DNA of 59,183 nt, taken from positions 1 to 59,183 of the forward strand of contig CAZAMP010000027.1 of assembly GCA_964486455.1 (NCBI GenBank). Direction: 5' to 3'. How positions within the stretch are numbered: the first letter of the stretch is position 1; every line of letters begins with the position of its first letter. The position numbers and the translations under genes are program-made. This document shows, piece by piece, positions 44,858 through 53,605 of this stretch. Under the pieces are notes generated by a model, which ran no database searches, was not told where the DNA came from, and worked only from the letters and a program-made list of their open reading frames with translations. The DNA comes from CAZAMP01 sp964486455. GTDB lineage: Bacteria; Eisenbacteria; RBG-16-71-46; CAZAMP01.

Positions 44858-45498
44858 GCAGTCAGCAGCAAGCGGATCGTGGCGCCGATCGCGGAGGCTC
44901 ACGGAGCATCGAAGGGCGCAAGAAGCAAATCGAAGATCTCCGACGAGAGCAGTCTCCTCGGTCCGTCTCGCTTCTCCTGGAGACTCTGTGCGACGAGAGC
45001 TGGATGCTGCGCGAGCTGGCGATCAAGGCCCTCGTGGAAACACCGGACCTGGCGGCGCCCCACCTGATAACGCTACTGGAAAGCGGTCTGTGGTACACGC
45101 GCGCCGCGGCCGTTCACGCGTTGGGGCTGATGGCCTATGCTCCGGCGATCCAGACCATCCTTCGTCTGCTCGATGACGGCAATCAGATGATCGCGATTGA
45201 AAGCGCGCGTGCCTTGCTCGCGCTCGCCCGACAGGGGCATGCGGTGACCGTGGCGCGGGGGATTCTCTCTCGAGGAGGCCACGCCGAAGAGAGCCTCGTG
45301 GCGCTCGAAACCGTAGACCCAGACGCCGGTCGGAAGATCCGCATCCTGACGGTGCGTGACGACGTCGGTGAACCCGTAAGAACATGGTTGGCACAAGATG
45401 AACCGGACCCGGAAGTTCTCGAACGCGAGCTCCTCACGGAGCTCGACGATGCGTACGGCGTGAGCTGGGAGGACATTTCCGGACCGGTTTCGCGATAG
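44854..45498 (+). CDS. HEAT-repeat protein
   Basis: 214 residues from ATG 44854, overlapping the obg stop. Residues ~30-150 show HEAT/PBS-lyase-like repeats (LLETLCDESWMLRELAIKAL, LITLLESGLWYTRAAAVHAL, ILRLLDDGNQMIAIESARAL). N-terminal basic, low-complexity residues precede them. The acidic tail includes DEPDPEVLEREL. Likely a scaffold; the context beside obg and dprA does not fix a role. Confidence 0.8.
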   Translation: MSSQQQADRGADRGGSRSIEGRKKQIEDLRREQSPRSVSLLLETLCDESWMLRELAIKALVETPDLAAPHLITLLESGLWYTRAAAVHALGLMAYAPAIQTILRLLDDGNQMIAIESARALLALARQGHAVTVARGILSRGGHAEESLVALETVDPDAGRKIRILTVRDDVGEPVRTWLAQDEPDPEVLERELLTELDDAYGVSWEDISGPVSR

Positions 45499-45574
45499 GC
45501 AAACCTGGGTCAATCGGATCAAGGTTGGGAACGCGAACGGTTCCGATCCTCCTTCGCCACGCGGAGGAGACGCG

Positions 45575-46471
45575 ATGCGTGAACTCGAGAAGGCAACCCA
45601 CACGACCCTCCGCCCCGGTTCGACGTTCTGGCCCTCCCGGGTCAACCAATTGCCCGATCCCCCCGCCGCGCTCAATGCGCTCGGCAAACTCGCGCATCTC
45701 GAGAGGCCCATGATCGCGATCGTGGGGGCGCGGGCCTCGACCGCGGCCGGTCGCGAGATCGCGCGCCGTCTCGGTCGGGATCTCGCCGCCGAAGGGATCA
45801 CGATCGTCAGCGGCATGGCGCGCGGGATCGACGCGGCCGGGCATCGCGGCGCACTCGATGCCACGGGAGCCACGGTTGCGGTTCTAGGCACGGGTATCGA
45901 TCGTTGCTATCCTCCCGAGGAACGAGAGCTCTACGAACGGCTGTCCCGTGAGGGTTTGCTCCTGAGCGAGTTCGAGCCCGGAGAATTGCCTCTCAGGTTT
46001 CACTTCCCGAAACGGAATCGGATCATCGCGGCGCTCGCCGTCGCGGTCATCGTCGTGGAAGGGAGTCGGCGAAGCGGATCACGAATCACGGCCGACATCG
46101 CTCTCGATCTGGGTCGAGAGGTCCTGGCGGTTCCGAGAGATCCGCTGGCGCCGGGGGCGGAGATGCCGAACGCACTGCTCAAGCAGGGCGCGGCACCGAT
46201 CACGAACGCGAACGATGTCGTGGAGATGCTGGGGCCTTCCGAGAACCCGGAGGGATCACGCGCGGGAGCGCCTCGTGCTACGCGCCGATTCCCCGATCGG
46301 CTGGCGTGGCTCGGGCGCCATCTGGAAACGTCGCCTCAAGGGGCAGACGAACTCGCCCGGGCGAGCCGGCGGCCGGTGGCGGAGGTTCTCTCCGCCCTCG
46401 TGGATCTCGAGTTTCGTGGAGTCGTCGAGCGAGTAGGGGGCGCGCTGTTCCGTCTTCGTGGAGATTCGTAA
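45575..46471 (+). CDS. dprA: DNA-processing protein DprA (Smf)
   Basis: 298 residues. Rossmann-like core with IVGARASTAAGREIARRLGR, VSGMARGIDAAGHRGAL, AVLGTGIDRCYPPE, FPKRNRIIAALA and VVEGSRRSGSRITADIAL. A C-terminal winged-helix follows (ADELARASRRPVAEVLSALV). The N-terminal SAM domain of longer DprA proteins is absent. DprA loads RecA on incoming ssDNA in natural transformation. GGAGGAGA precedes the ATG. Confidence 0.95.
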   Translation: MRELEKATHTTLRPGSTFWPSRVNQLPDPPAALNALGKLAHLERPMIAIVGARASTAAGREIARRLGRDLAAEGITIVSGMARGIDAAGHRGALDATGATVAVLGTGIDRCYPPEERELYERLSREGLLLSEFEPGELPLRFHFPKRNRIIAALAVAVIVVEGSRRSGSRITADIALDLGREVLAVPRDPLAPGAEMPNALLKQGAAPITNANDVVEMLGPSENPEGSRAGAPRATRRFPDRLAWLGRHLETSPQGADELARASRRPVAEVLSALVDLEFRGVVERVGGALFRLRGDS

Positions 46472-46474
46472 TCT

Positions 46475-47458
46475 ATGACACGTCGGGGTTCGGCCGAACA
46501 GATCCGCCTGTCTCACCGGCTCGAGGCGTTGGCGCTTCGGGGCGGCCTAGGGCTCTTGGGTACGCTATCCCGTGAGCGGGCGATCCGCGTGGGGGCGCGT
46601 CTCGGAGAACTCGTGTGGCGACTCGGTGTCCGCAGGCGCGTCGTCATGGAGAACCTCGCCGGCACGCCGGACCTCTGCGCGACCCACGCCGAACAGAAGG
46701 AGTTGGCGCGCGCGTGCTATCGAAACATCGGCCGTGTGATCGCGGACTACGCGAGGCTCCCTCGGCTGCGGTCGACTGACTACCGCAGGATCATTCGGTA
46801 CGAAGGCCTGGAACACATCGTCGACACCATGAAGGAGGGAAACGGGCTGATCGCGCTCAGCGGTCACTTTGGTAGCCTCGAGCTCATGGCGCTGTCGTTT
46901 CAATCCTTTGGGATTACCCCCGCCGTCATCGTGGCTCCGATGCGCAACCCGCTCGCCAATCAATTGTTCGATAGCTACCGCCGCAACGCGGGCGAGACGG
47001 TGATCCCGTTGGGATCGAGCCTGCGTGCCGCGCTCAGGCATCTCCGACGCGGCGGCTTTCTCTGTCTGGCCGCGGATCAAGACGCGGGGCGCCGTGGAAT
47101 CTTCGTGGATTTCTTGGGCCGGCCGGCCTCGACGGCGACCGGACCGGTCGAGCTGGCGCTCAGGAGCGGCTCGCCGATCGTGTTCGGACTGATTTATCGT
47201 GAGGGTCTCGATCGTCATGTGGTGAGAATACGTCCGCCGGTGCGGGTGGAAGACCAGGGGGGGCGTGACGCCACACTCCGTCACTACACGGAGCTTTTCA
47301 CGCGGTGGCTGGAGGAGGGGGTCCGGCGGCAGCCGGATCACTGGTTCTGGCTCCACCGACGTTGGAAGACGCGTCCCGAGGCGGCGCACGACGGCGGACA
47401 CGGAGATGGCGCGGCGAGCGACGGTGCGCTCAGTGTGGACGAAGCCGAACGGACTTGA
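46475..47458 (+). CDS. LpxL/HtrB-type lipid A or lysophospholipid acyltransferase
   Basis: 327 residues. The catalytic HxxxxE/D motif is SGHFGSLELM; further segments are PMRNPLANQLF, DQDAGRRGIFVDFLGRPAST and the C-terminal WFWLHRRWKTRP. It likely adds an acyl chain to a lipid A precursor at the inner membrane, which suggests a Gram-negative envelope. It starts three bases after dprA. The C-terminal ~35 residues are low-complexity, and the gene ends overlapping the convergent gene by 29 bases. Confidence 0.9.
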   Translation: MTRRGSAEQIRLSHRLEALALRGGLGLLGTLSRERAIRVGARLGELVWRLGVRRRVVMENLAGTPDLCATHAEQKELARACYRNIGRVIADYARLPRLRSTDYRRIIRYEGLEHIVDTMKEGNGLIALSGHFGSLELMALSFQSFGITPAVIVAPMRNPLANQLFDSYRRNAGETVIPLGSSLRAALRHLRRGGFLCLAADQDAGRRGIFVDFLGRPASTATGPVELALRSGSPIVFGLIYREGLDRHVVRIRPPVRVEDQGGRDATLRHYTELFTRWLEEGVRRQPDHWFWLHRRWKTRPEAAHDGGHGDGAASDGALSVDEAERT

Positions 47459-47828
47459 ATCCCTCCGCCTCGTCGTCGGGATCGTCATACCGAATATGAA
47501 CGGTTCGGTCGTTTTCGTCGTATCGCCAATCCACGAGCTGAGCAAAGAGCGTGAAGTAGCTTCGAACCGAGTCCTCGATCTCCGAGGGCACATCCAGCTT
47601 CGGATCTCCGGCCACGTCGCCCGATCGACTCACGAGCTCGCGAAGGTTCCGATGACCCCACTCGATGAGCGCGCGCTCGATGGGGTGAACGGTCTTCCCT
47701 TCCATGGCCTTCGACGCCGTGTCCGGATTGTGGCAGCGCTTGAGAAGCTCCCCGCGAATCGTCGGATAGGGACCGCGCCCGCGGAATCCCGTCCGCCGGC
47801 GAAAGAAGCTCAGAAAGCCCAATGACAC
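47430..47828 (-). CDS. Hypothetical protein, convergent with the acyltransferase
   Basis: 132 residues, no recognised family. The basic N-terminus (FLSFFRRRTGFRGRG) is followed by a helical stretch (VHPIERALIEWGHRNLRELV) and an acidic beta-like tail (ENDRTVHIRYDDPDDEAEGF). It may start at GTG 47828 or TTG 47822, near a weak GAGG. The frame is open and composition is protein-like. Codon-position GC bias could confirm it. Confidence 0.6.
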   Translation of the reverse strand: MSLGFLSFFRRRTGFRGRGPYPTIRGELLKRCHNPDTASKAMEGKTVHPIERALIEWGHRNLRELVSRSGDVAGDPKLDVPSEIEDSVRSYFTLFAQLVDWRYDENDRTVHIRYDDPDDEAEGFKSVRLRPH

Positions 47829-47951
47829 CTCGCTGATGCTCGAGTGCGCGCAGACCTGCAGAAATGGTGCTGAACGATCCAGCGAAACGCGTGGAAAGGA
47901 GAATACGGAGGAGGACCGAGGGTGGTCAATTCCCTCTCATTGCATCAGATC

Positions 47952-47979
47952 TTGACCTACGGCTTCGGCCGGCTATACT
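47952..47979 (+). promoter_or_regulatory. Strong sigma70-type promoter for speB
   Basis: TTGACC (47952-47957), 16-base spacer, TATACT (47974-47979). The predicted leader is ~110 bases and includes the hairpin GCCGG-tttt-CCGGC at 48061-48074, just before the ribosome-binding site. Confidence 0.65.
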
Positions 47980-48096
47980 CCTTCCGGTTTCCCCCTTTAT
48001 CTCCATCAGGATGCAAGCTCTTGGTGCTAATTGGCTTACGTGCGCATTCGGGCGTTCTTCGCCGGTTTTCCGGCCAAAATCAGAGGAATCCGCTAG

Positions 48097-49029
48097 ATGG
48101 CGCTTGAGCATCACCGGCTGTGCTTTGCGGGCGAGACGTTTCGCGGGGGAGATCCCCGCGTGGCGATCCTCTCCGTACCCTACGATGGGACAACCTCTTA
48201 CCAATCCGGCACCCGAAAGGGTCCGGATTCCATTCTCCACGCGTCGATCAACATGGAGCTCTACGATGAGGTCCTCGACGCCGATCCGAGCCGCCTGGGC
48301 CTGCTGACGTTGGCGCCGGTCTCCGTGTCGGCCGAGGGGCCACGCCGCATGCTGGATGACGTGCGCGCGGCGGTGGACGAGGTCGTCGGGCGGGATCTGT
48401 TTCCAGTCGTGTTGGGGGGGGAGCATTCGATCACGGCGGGCGTGATCGAGGCGCTCGAGCCGCGCTGGGATGGTCTGACCGTCCTACATCTCGACGCCCA
48501 CGCGGACATGCGTGACAGCTACGAGGGCAGCCGTTGGAGCCACGCGTGTGTCATGCGCCGCGTCCGCGAGCGGTGCCCCGCGATCTCGCTGGGGATCCGC
48601 AGCCTCAGTGAAGAGGAGGCTCGGTTCGCGGAGACTCACCGGCTCACCTTGACGAGCGTGCGAGAGACGCGCCGACCGGAGTTCGATCTCGCGACCGTCT
48701 TGAGCGAGCTCGGCCCCCACGTCTATGTGTCCATCGACGTCGATGTTTTGGATCCATCCATCATGCCCTCGACCGGTACGCCCGAGCCCGAAGGGTTCAC
48801 GTGGGCGGAGCTCGACACCATCATTCAGTGGGTCGCCGAGAACAGGCGGATCGTCGGCTTCGATGTCATGGAGCTTATGCCAATTCCCGGTTTCCTGGCG
48901 CCGGATTACCTTGCCGCGCGGATGACCTACCGAACCATCGGTCGGTCGCTCTTGCGCGCTACCGACTCGCCGGGACCGGACAATCGGATTGCTGCCCAGG
49001 GGAAGGAGAGTGGGAATGACCGAGTTTGA
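48097..49029 (+). CDS. speB: Agmatinase/arginase-family ureohydrolase
   Basis: 310 residues. Mn-binding motifs: GGEHSITAG, HLDAHADMRDSYEG, SIDVDVLDPS; C-terminal GFDVMELMP. Most likely agmatinase (agmatine to putrescine plus urea), by family resemblance. Arginase, guanidinobutyrase or guanidinase cannot be excluded from sequence alone. It overlaps the XRE-cupin gene by 14 bases. Confidence 0.9.
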   Translation: MALEHHRLCFAGETFRGGDPRVAILSVPYDGTTSYQSGTRKGPDSILHASINMELYDEVLDADPSRLGLLTLAPVSVSAEGPRRMLDDVRAAVDEVVGRDLFPVVLGGEHSITAGVIEALEPRWDGLTVLHLDAHADMRDSYEGSRWSHACVMRRVRERCPAISLGIRSLSEEEARFAETHRLTLTSVRETRRPEFDLATVLSELGPHVYVSIDVDVLDPSIMPSTGTPEPEGFTWAELDTIIQWVAENRRIVGFDVMELMPIPGFLAPDYLAARMTYRTIGRSLLRATDSPGPDNRIAAQGKESGNDRV

Positions 49030-49582
49030 CGGCAAGAGACTCGGGAGAAAAGTCAGACGCGTACGTTTGATGCGCGGCATGACTCTCAAACAGATCGAGG
49101 CCGCCGTTGGGGTCAGCGCCACGCACGTGTCGGAAATCGAGCGCGGCAAGACGTCTCCGACGATCGGCGCGCTCGGAAAGATTGCCAAGGCGCTCTGCGT
49201 CGGCGTGGCCTGCCTGATCGAGCCCCAGACCGAGCCGGGTATCTACACGTCATCGCCGTCCGATCGCGTCGGTTACTCGCTCGATGACGGCAAGATCGTC
49301 ATGCGACCCCTTTCAAACGGGTTCCAGGGTTCGGAGCTCACCATGATGGAGGTGGAAATCGCGCCCGGGGCCGAGGCGGAGCCCCGTCCCCAGCGTGATT
49401 GGGGGGAGGAGCTCATCGTCGGGCTCGAAGGTGACGCGGAGATCGTGACCGGGTCCGAAACGTACGCGTTGGAGAGCGGGGACTCCTTGCACATCAACGT
49501 GGAAGGGGCGCTGCGATTCAGAAACGCGGGCGCCCAGGAAGCTCGGCTGCTGTGGGCAACGTATCCCAAGTACATGCTGTGA
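49016..49582 (+). CDS. XRE-family HTH regulator with C-terminal cupin, first of two paralogs
   Basis: 188 residues from ATG 49016, with GGAAGGAGAGTGGG upstream. N-terminal HTH (RRVRLMRGMTLKQIEAAVGV, SATHVSEIERGKTSPTIGAL) and a cupin (~115-185; GEELIVGLEGDAEIVTGSET, GDSLHINVEGALRFRN). It lies in an operon with speB. This layout is that of PuuR-type regulators that sense a small ligand in the cupin; ligand not determinable. Confidence 0.93.
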   Translation: MTEFDGKRLGRKVRRVRLMRGMTLKQIEAAVGVSATHVSEIERGKTSPTIGALGKIAKALCVGVACLIEPQTEPGIYTSSPSDRVGYSLDDGKIVMRPLSNGFQGSELTMMEVEIAPGAEAEPRPQRDWGEELIVGLEGDAEIVTGSETYALESGDSLHINVEGALRFRNAGAQEARLLWATYPKYML

Positions 49583-49592
49583 GGAATTGAGA

Positions 49593-50147
49593 ATGGTTGA
49601 TAGAGACACGTTGGGTCGCCGGATCCGAGAGGTACGCACCAATCGGAAGATGACCCTCAAAGAGGTCGAGGCCGCATCCGGGTTTTCGGCCACGCACATC
49701 AGTGAGATCGAGCGTGGTCGCACGTCTCCAACGATCGGCGCGCTGGTGAAGATCGCCACCGCGCTAGGACGTGATCCGAACTACTTCATCGATGATCGCG
49801 AGCGGGACGTCGTTTCTTTCGTTAGCGGAAAGGACAACGCGCCACTCGTCGGCGACGGTGGGAAGGGCGGACTCAGGAACCTGACCGAGGGTGTCGTGGG
49901 CGGCCGGCTCGAGAGCAACGAGGTTCTGTTGTCACCCGGGCAATCGATCAAGTTCGAGCCGCACTTCGGCGAAGAGTGCGGGCTGGTGTTGGCGGGCAGC
50001 GTCGAAATCCAGGTGGGCGGTGAGGCTCAACGACTGGGTCCGCTGGACGCGTTTCACTACGTGTCCCGCGAGTCGCACGCCATCCGAAACGTAGGCGGTG
50101 GCGACGCACGGCTCGTGCTGGTCGGAAACAGAAACTCACTGATCTGA
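49593..50147 (+). CDS. XRE-family HTH regulator with C-terminal cupin, second paralog
   Basis: 184 residues from ATG 49593 (GAGG eight bases upstream, TTG 49587 less likely). The HTH (IREVRTNRKMTLKEVEAASG, SATHISEIERGRTSPTIGAL) is very close to that of its neighbour, but the cupin is more divergent (EVLLSPGQSIKFEPHFGEEC, PLDAFHYVSRESHAIRNVGG). Duplication followed by divergence is likely. Its 3' end overlaps the convergent mazG by 12 bases. Confidence 0.93.
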   Translation: MVDRDTLGRRIREVRTNRKMTLKEVEAASGFSATHISEIERGRTSPTIGALVKIATALGRDPNYFIDDRERDVVSFVSGKDNAPLVGDGGKGGLRNLTEGVVGGRLESNEVLLSPGQSIKFEPHFGEECGLVLAGSVEIQVGGEAQRLGPLDAFHYVSRESHAIRNVGGGDARLVLVGNRNSLI

Positions 50148-50936
50148 CGATCGGCCCTTCGCCTCGTCCCATAGCGCGTCCATCTCCTCGAGTGACGCGT
50201 CCTCGGGCCGGCGCTCTTCGGCGGCCAATCGTTCTTCGATGTAGTGAAAGCGATCGAAGAAGCGACGGTTGGCCCCGCGGAGGGCGACTTCTGGATCGAT
50301 GCTCAGCAGTCGAGCGACGTTGACGACCGCGAACAACAGATCACCGACCTCGTGTTGGGCTTTGTCCGGAGATGGGATCGACTCGCGGAGCTCTCCCAAC
50401 TCCTCCTCGACCTTCTCGATGGGGCCTTGCACGTCCTTCCAGTCGAAGCCCACGGCCGATGCCTTCTCCTGGAGGCGGTACGCGGCGAGCAGCGCGGGGT
50501 GAGAGGTTGGGAGCTTGTCGAGAACCGTCCGCTTGGAGTCCCCGCTCTCGCGTCTTTTCGCGTTCTGCCACTCGGTGCGGGCGCGCTCGACGTCGCGGCT
50601 CGGATTGTCGCCGAACACGTGAGGGTGGCGGCGAATCAGCTTCTCGGAGATTGCATCGACCACCTCGTCGACGCTGGCGATGGACTCCACCTCGGCCGCA
50701 TGAAGAGCAAACGTGACCACATAGAGCAGATCCCCGAGCTCCTCCCGGATCGTGTCACGATCGCCGCTGCTGATGGCGTCCAGTGTCTCGTGAACCTCCT
50801 CGAGGAGATAGGGTGTCAGCGAGCGCAGCGTTTGCTCCCGGTCCCAGGGACACCCGTCTTCTCGTCTCAGCCGCTCACAGAGTGCCATCAGGCGCCCGAG
50901 CCGCTCGCTTTTCTCGGAGAATGGTGTTTTCGACAT
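50136..50936 (-). CDS. mazG: Nucleoside triphosphate pyrophosphohydrolase MazG
   Basis: 266 residues. Two MazG domains: REDGCPWDREQTLRSLTPYL with EEVHE and REELGDLLYVV, then EKVEEELGELRES and EVGDLLFAVVNVARLL. It hydrolyses (d)NTPs, and possibly (p)ppGpp-related nucleotides, to monophosphates plus PPi. Start ATG 50936. Confidence 0.95.
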   Translation of the reverse strand: MSKTPFSEKSERLGRLMALCERLRREDGCPWDREQTLRSLTPYLLEEVHETLDAISSGDRDTIREELGDLLYVVTFALHAAEVESIASVDEVVDAISEKLIRRHPHVFGDNPSRDVERARTEWQNAKRRESGDSKRTVLDKLPTSHPALLAAYRLQEKASAVGFDWKDVQGPIEKVEEELGELRESIPSPDKAQHEVGDLLFAVVNVARLLSIDPEVALRGANRRFFDRFHYIEERLAAEERRPEDASLEEMDALWDEAKGRSSDQ

Positions 50937-50983
50937 GCGGCGGAGTGTAGCAAGCGTTCCGGCCTCGCGCCAATCGGGTCGTC

Positions 50984-51013
50984 TTGTGAGCCGTTGCCCG
51001 CCTGTGCTATACC
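50984..51013 (+). promoter_or_regulatory. Promoter giving a very short or leaderless deoB transcript
   Basis: TTGTGA (50984-50989), 18-base spacer, TATACC (51008-51013). Transcription would begin near 51020, three bases before the deoB ATG at 51023, and no ribosome-binding site precedes that ATG. Confidence 0.5.
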
Positions 51014-51022
51014 GTTTCGATC

Positions 51023-52186
51023 ATGAAAGCGACGTGGATCGTTCTGGACGGTGTGGGTGTCGGAGCACTCCCCGACGCGGATCAGTACGGGGACGAGGGG
51101 AGCGATACGCTCGGAAACGTGGCCGAGGCCCTGAACGGACTCCGCCTGCCGAACCTGCAACGCATGGGTCTGGGAAATCTCCACACCATCGCCGGAGTTC
51201 CCCCGGAGTCTTCACCCCGCGCCAACACGGGACGGATGGCGGCAGCATCTCCGGGCAAAGACTCGACAACCGGGCATTGGGAGCTGGCCGGACTCGTCCT
51301 TGAGGACGCGTTTCCCGTCTATCCCGATGGCTTTCCCGCCGAGGTCGTCGAACGTTTCACAGAGTCGATCGAGCGCGAGATCATCGGAAACATCGCGGCA
51401 TCCGGCACCGAAATCATCGAACGCCTGGGCGACGAGCACGTGTCGACCGGCAAGCCCATTCTCTACACATCCGCCGACAGCGTGTTTCAGCTCGCGGCGC
51501 ACGAAGACGTCATCCCGGTCGACACACTCTACGCGTACTGCGCGATCGCTCGTGAGTTGTTGTCGGGCGAACACGCGGTCGGCCGCGTGATCGCGCGCCC
51601 CTTTACGGGAAGCAGCGGACGCTACGAGCGAACCCCGAGGCGTAAGGACTTCAGTCTCGAACCTCCCGGCGAGACCCTGCTGGACCGGATGCACGACGCG
51701 TCATTGCCGGTGTTGGGCGTCGGTAAGGTCGGGGAGCTATTCGCCGGCCGCGGGGTGACTGAAGCGATCAAGACAGCGTCGAACCGCGACGGCATCGATA
51801 CCACGATCGGACTGATGCGTGAGCTGAACCGTGGGCTGATCATCGCGAACCTGATCGATTTCGACACGCTCTACGGTCACCGAAACGACGCGGTCGGCTT
51901 CGCGCGCTCTCTCGAGGAGTTCGATGAGGCGCTCAATGAGATCGCGGGACGCATGAGCAAAGACGATCTGCTGGTATTGACCGCGGATCATGGCAATGAT
52001 CCCACGACGCCGAGCACGGATCACTCCCGGGAATACGTCCCGCTGGTCGTATACTGGCCACGGGGGCGTTCCGGAGTCGATCTGGGAACGCGTGAATCGT
52101 TCGCCGATCTCGGCGCGACCCTGGCCGACTACTTCGGCACGCAGCCCACGCCGTGCGGGCGGAGCTTCCTGGAGGTCATTCGGTGA
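51023..52186 (+). CDS. deoB: Phosphopentomutase
   Basis: 387 residues. Alkaline-phosphatase superfamily motifs: LDGVGVGALPDADQYGDEGS, GKDSTTGHWELAG, SADSVFQLAAHEDVIP, LIDFDTLYGHRNDA, TADHGNDPTT. It interconverts (deoxy)ribose-1-P and -5-P. First gene of the deoB-cdd-deoC-deoA operon. Confidence 0.96.
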   Translation: MKATWIVLDGVGVGALPDADQYGDEGSDTLGNVAEALNGLRLPNLQRMGLGNLHTIAGVPPESSPRANTGRMAAASPGKDSTTGHWELAGLVLEDAFPVYPDGFPAEVVERFTESIEREIIGNIAASGTEIIERLGDEHVSTGKPILYTSADSVFQLAAHEDVIPVDTLYAYCAIARELLSGEHAVGRVIARPFTGSSGRYERTPRRKDFSLEPPGETLLDRMHDASLPVLGVGKVGELFAGRGVTEAIKTASNRDGIDTTIGLMRELNRGLIIANLIDFDTLYGHRNDAVGFARSLEEFDEALNEIAGRMSKDDLLVLTADHGNDPTTPSTDHSREYVPLVVYWPRGRSGVDLGTRESFADLGATLADYFGTQPTPCGRSFLEVIR

Positions 52187-52614
52187 GCACGCGGGATGAG
52201 TCGAGTTGTTCCAACGATCCGGCGGACGCCGAGCTTCTCAATGCGGCGCGCGACGCCAGAGGGCGGGCCCATGCGCCCTACTCGAACTTCACGGTCGGGG
52301 CGGCGGTTCGCACGGCGTCCGGTCGCGTCGTCCTGGGCTGCAACGTGGAAAGCGCAACGTACGGTCTCACCGTGTGCGCCGAGCGCGTCGCGCTGTATGC
52401 GGCGCTGAGCGATGGAGAGACCGATTTCGCGGCCGTTGCCGTAGTCGTTCCGGACGGTCGCCGCGCGGTTCCGTGCGGCATTTGCCGGCAGATGCTGTCC
52501 GAGTTCGCACCGAACGCCAGGCTGATACTGGCGAACGGAGATGGGTCGCATCGGGTCACCATGGTTGGTGATCTGCTTCCCGCTGCCGCTGCGAGGGACG
52601 ATGATGTCGGATGA
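52183..52614 (+). CDS. cdd: Cytidine deaminase
   Basis: 143 residues from GTG 52183 (GTGA overlap with deoB stop; GGAGGT 7 bases upstream). Zinc motifs CAERVAL and PCGICRQ; also APYSNFTVGAAV. It deaminates (deoxy)cytidine to (deoxy)uridine. Confidence 0.95.
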   Translation: MSTRDESSCSNDPADAELLNAARDARGRAHAPYSNFTVGAAVRTASGRVVLGCNVESATYGLTVCAERVALYAALSDGETDFAAVAVVVPDGRRAVPCGICRQMLSEFAPNARLILANGDGSHRVTMVGDLLPAAAARDDDVG

Positions 52615-53605
52615 GCTGACCCCCGAGATCAAGCTGGAGATCGTTCGCCGCGTACTCGAGCGTATCGAGGGGCGTCGCGATCGCATCGCCGACGAGTCAC
52701 CCACGTCCGACGCATCGTCGACCGCGCCATCGTGGCTTCGAAGCATGCCGCCGGAACTCCGCGGTCACTCGGCCGGTCGGTGGGATGAGCCGTACGATGA
52801 AGGGATCGGGCCCCTCGGGCCGACGATGGGCCCGGAGGCCGGTCGCTGTCGAGGCTGCGAGGTCCCGGGCGCTTGCGCGTGGGTCTGCCCGTCGACGGCC
52901 GCACGGATGGTGTGGGAGGGAGCGGACCGGGTCGGGGCCACCCCCGAGGCTCGCAGTGCTCCGCGTGGAATCGCCGGCCGAATCGATCACACGCTTCTGA
53001 AGCCCGAGGCGACGGCGGAGCAGATCGATGCGCTCTGCCACGAAGCGATTCAGTATGGCTTCGCGAGCGTGTGCGTGAATCCCCACTGGGTTCCACGGGC
53101 GGTGAGTGCGCTCGCGGGTCACGATGTTCCGGTTTGCTCGGTGGCCGGCTTTCCGCTCGGAGCGAATCTCCCGGAGGTCAAGGCGCGCGAGACGGCCGTC
53201 GCTGTGGAAGAGGGAGCCGGCGAGATCGATATGGTGCTTCAGATCGGCGCGCTGAAGTCTAAGGACTACCGACTGGTGTCCGAGGATATCCGTGGCGTCG
53301 TCGAGGCGGCGGGTGTGCCGGTCAAGGTCATCCTCGAGACGGCGCTTCTGACCGACGAGGAGAAGATCAAGGCCTGCGCGCTGGCGCAGGCGGCCGGCGC
53401 GGCGTTCGTCAAAACGTCGACCGGTTTTGGACCGTCCGGCGCGACAGTCGATGACGTTCGGTTGATGCGAGAGGTGGTGGGCGAGGACGTCCAGGTGAAG
53501 GCCGCCGGCGGAATCAAGAACTACGACATCGCGCAGGCGATGATTGAAGCGGGTGCCGACCGTATCGGCGCCAGCGCATCGGTGAAGATCGCGAGGAAAG
53601 CATGA
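52601..53605 (+). CDS. deoC: Deoxyribose-phosphate aldolase with a Cys-rich N-terminal extension
   Basis: 334 residues from ATG 52601, overlapping cdd by 14. The aldolase (~120-334) begins at GRIDHTLLKPEAT and has the Schiff-base lysine in FVKTSTGFGPSG, with KVILETALLTDEEK. The first ~115 residues are extra: an amphipathic helix (PEIKLEIVRRVLERIEGRRD), a linker, and GRCRGCEVPGACAWVCPSTA with four Cys in a C-x2-C-x5-C-x3-C pattern, possibly a metal site. DERA cleaves deoxyribose-5-P to acetaldehyde and glyceraldehyde-3-P. ATGA overlap with deoA. Confidence 0.93.
   Translation: MMSDELTPEIKLEIVRRVLERIEGRRDRIADESPTSDASSTAPSWLRSMPPELRGHSAGRWDEPYDEGIGPLGPTMGPEAGRCRGCEVPGACAWVCPSTAARMVWEGADRVGATPEARSAPRGIAGRIDHTLLKPEATAEQIDALCHEAIQYGFASVCVNPHWVPRAVSALAGHDVPVCSVAGFPLGANLPEVKARETAVAVEEGAGEIDMVLQIGALKSKDYRLVSEDIRGVVEAAGVPVKVILETALLTDEEKIKACALAQAAGAAFVKTSTGFGPSGATVDDVRLMREVVGEDVQVKAAGGIKNYDIAQAMIEAGADRIGASASVKIARKA

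Noticed and set aside
44854..45498. Phycobilisome lyase annotation for the HEAT protein
   Set aside because: HEAT repeats alone give such a hit; nothing suggests photosynthesis.
47980..48096. Guanidine or other riboswitch in the speB leader
   Set aside because: The leader lacks the conserved ykkC-type sequence blocks; only a simple hairpin is visible.
52601..53605. Bacterial microcompartment locus
   Set aside because: Only the DeoC extension hints at it; no shell proteins or aldehyde dehydrogenase are in the window.
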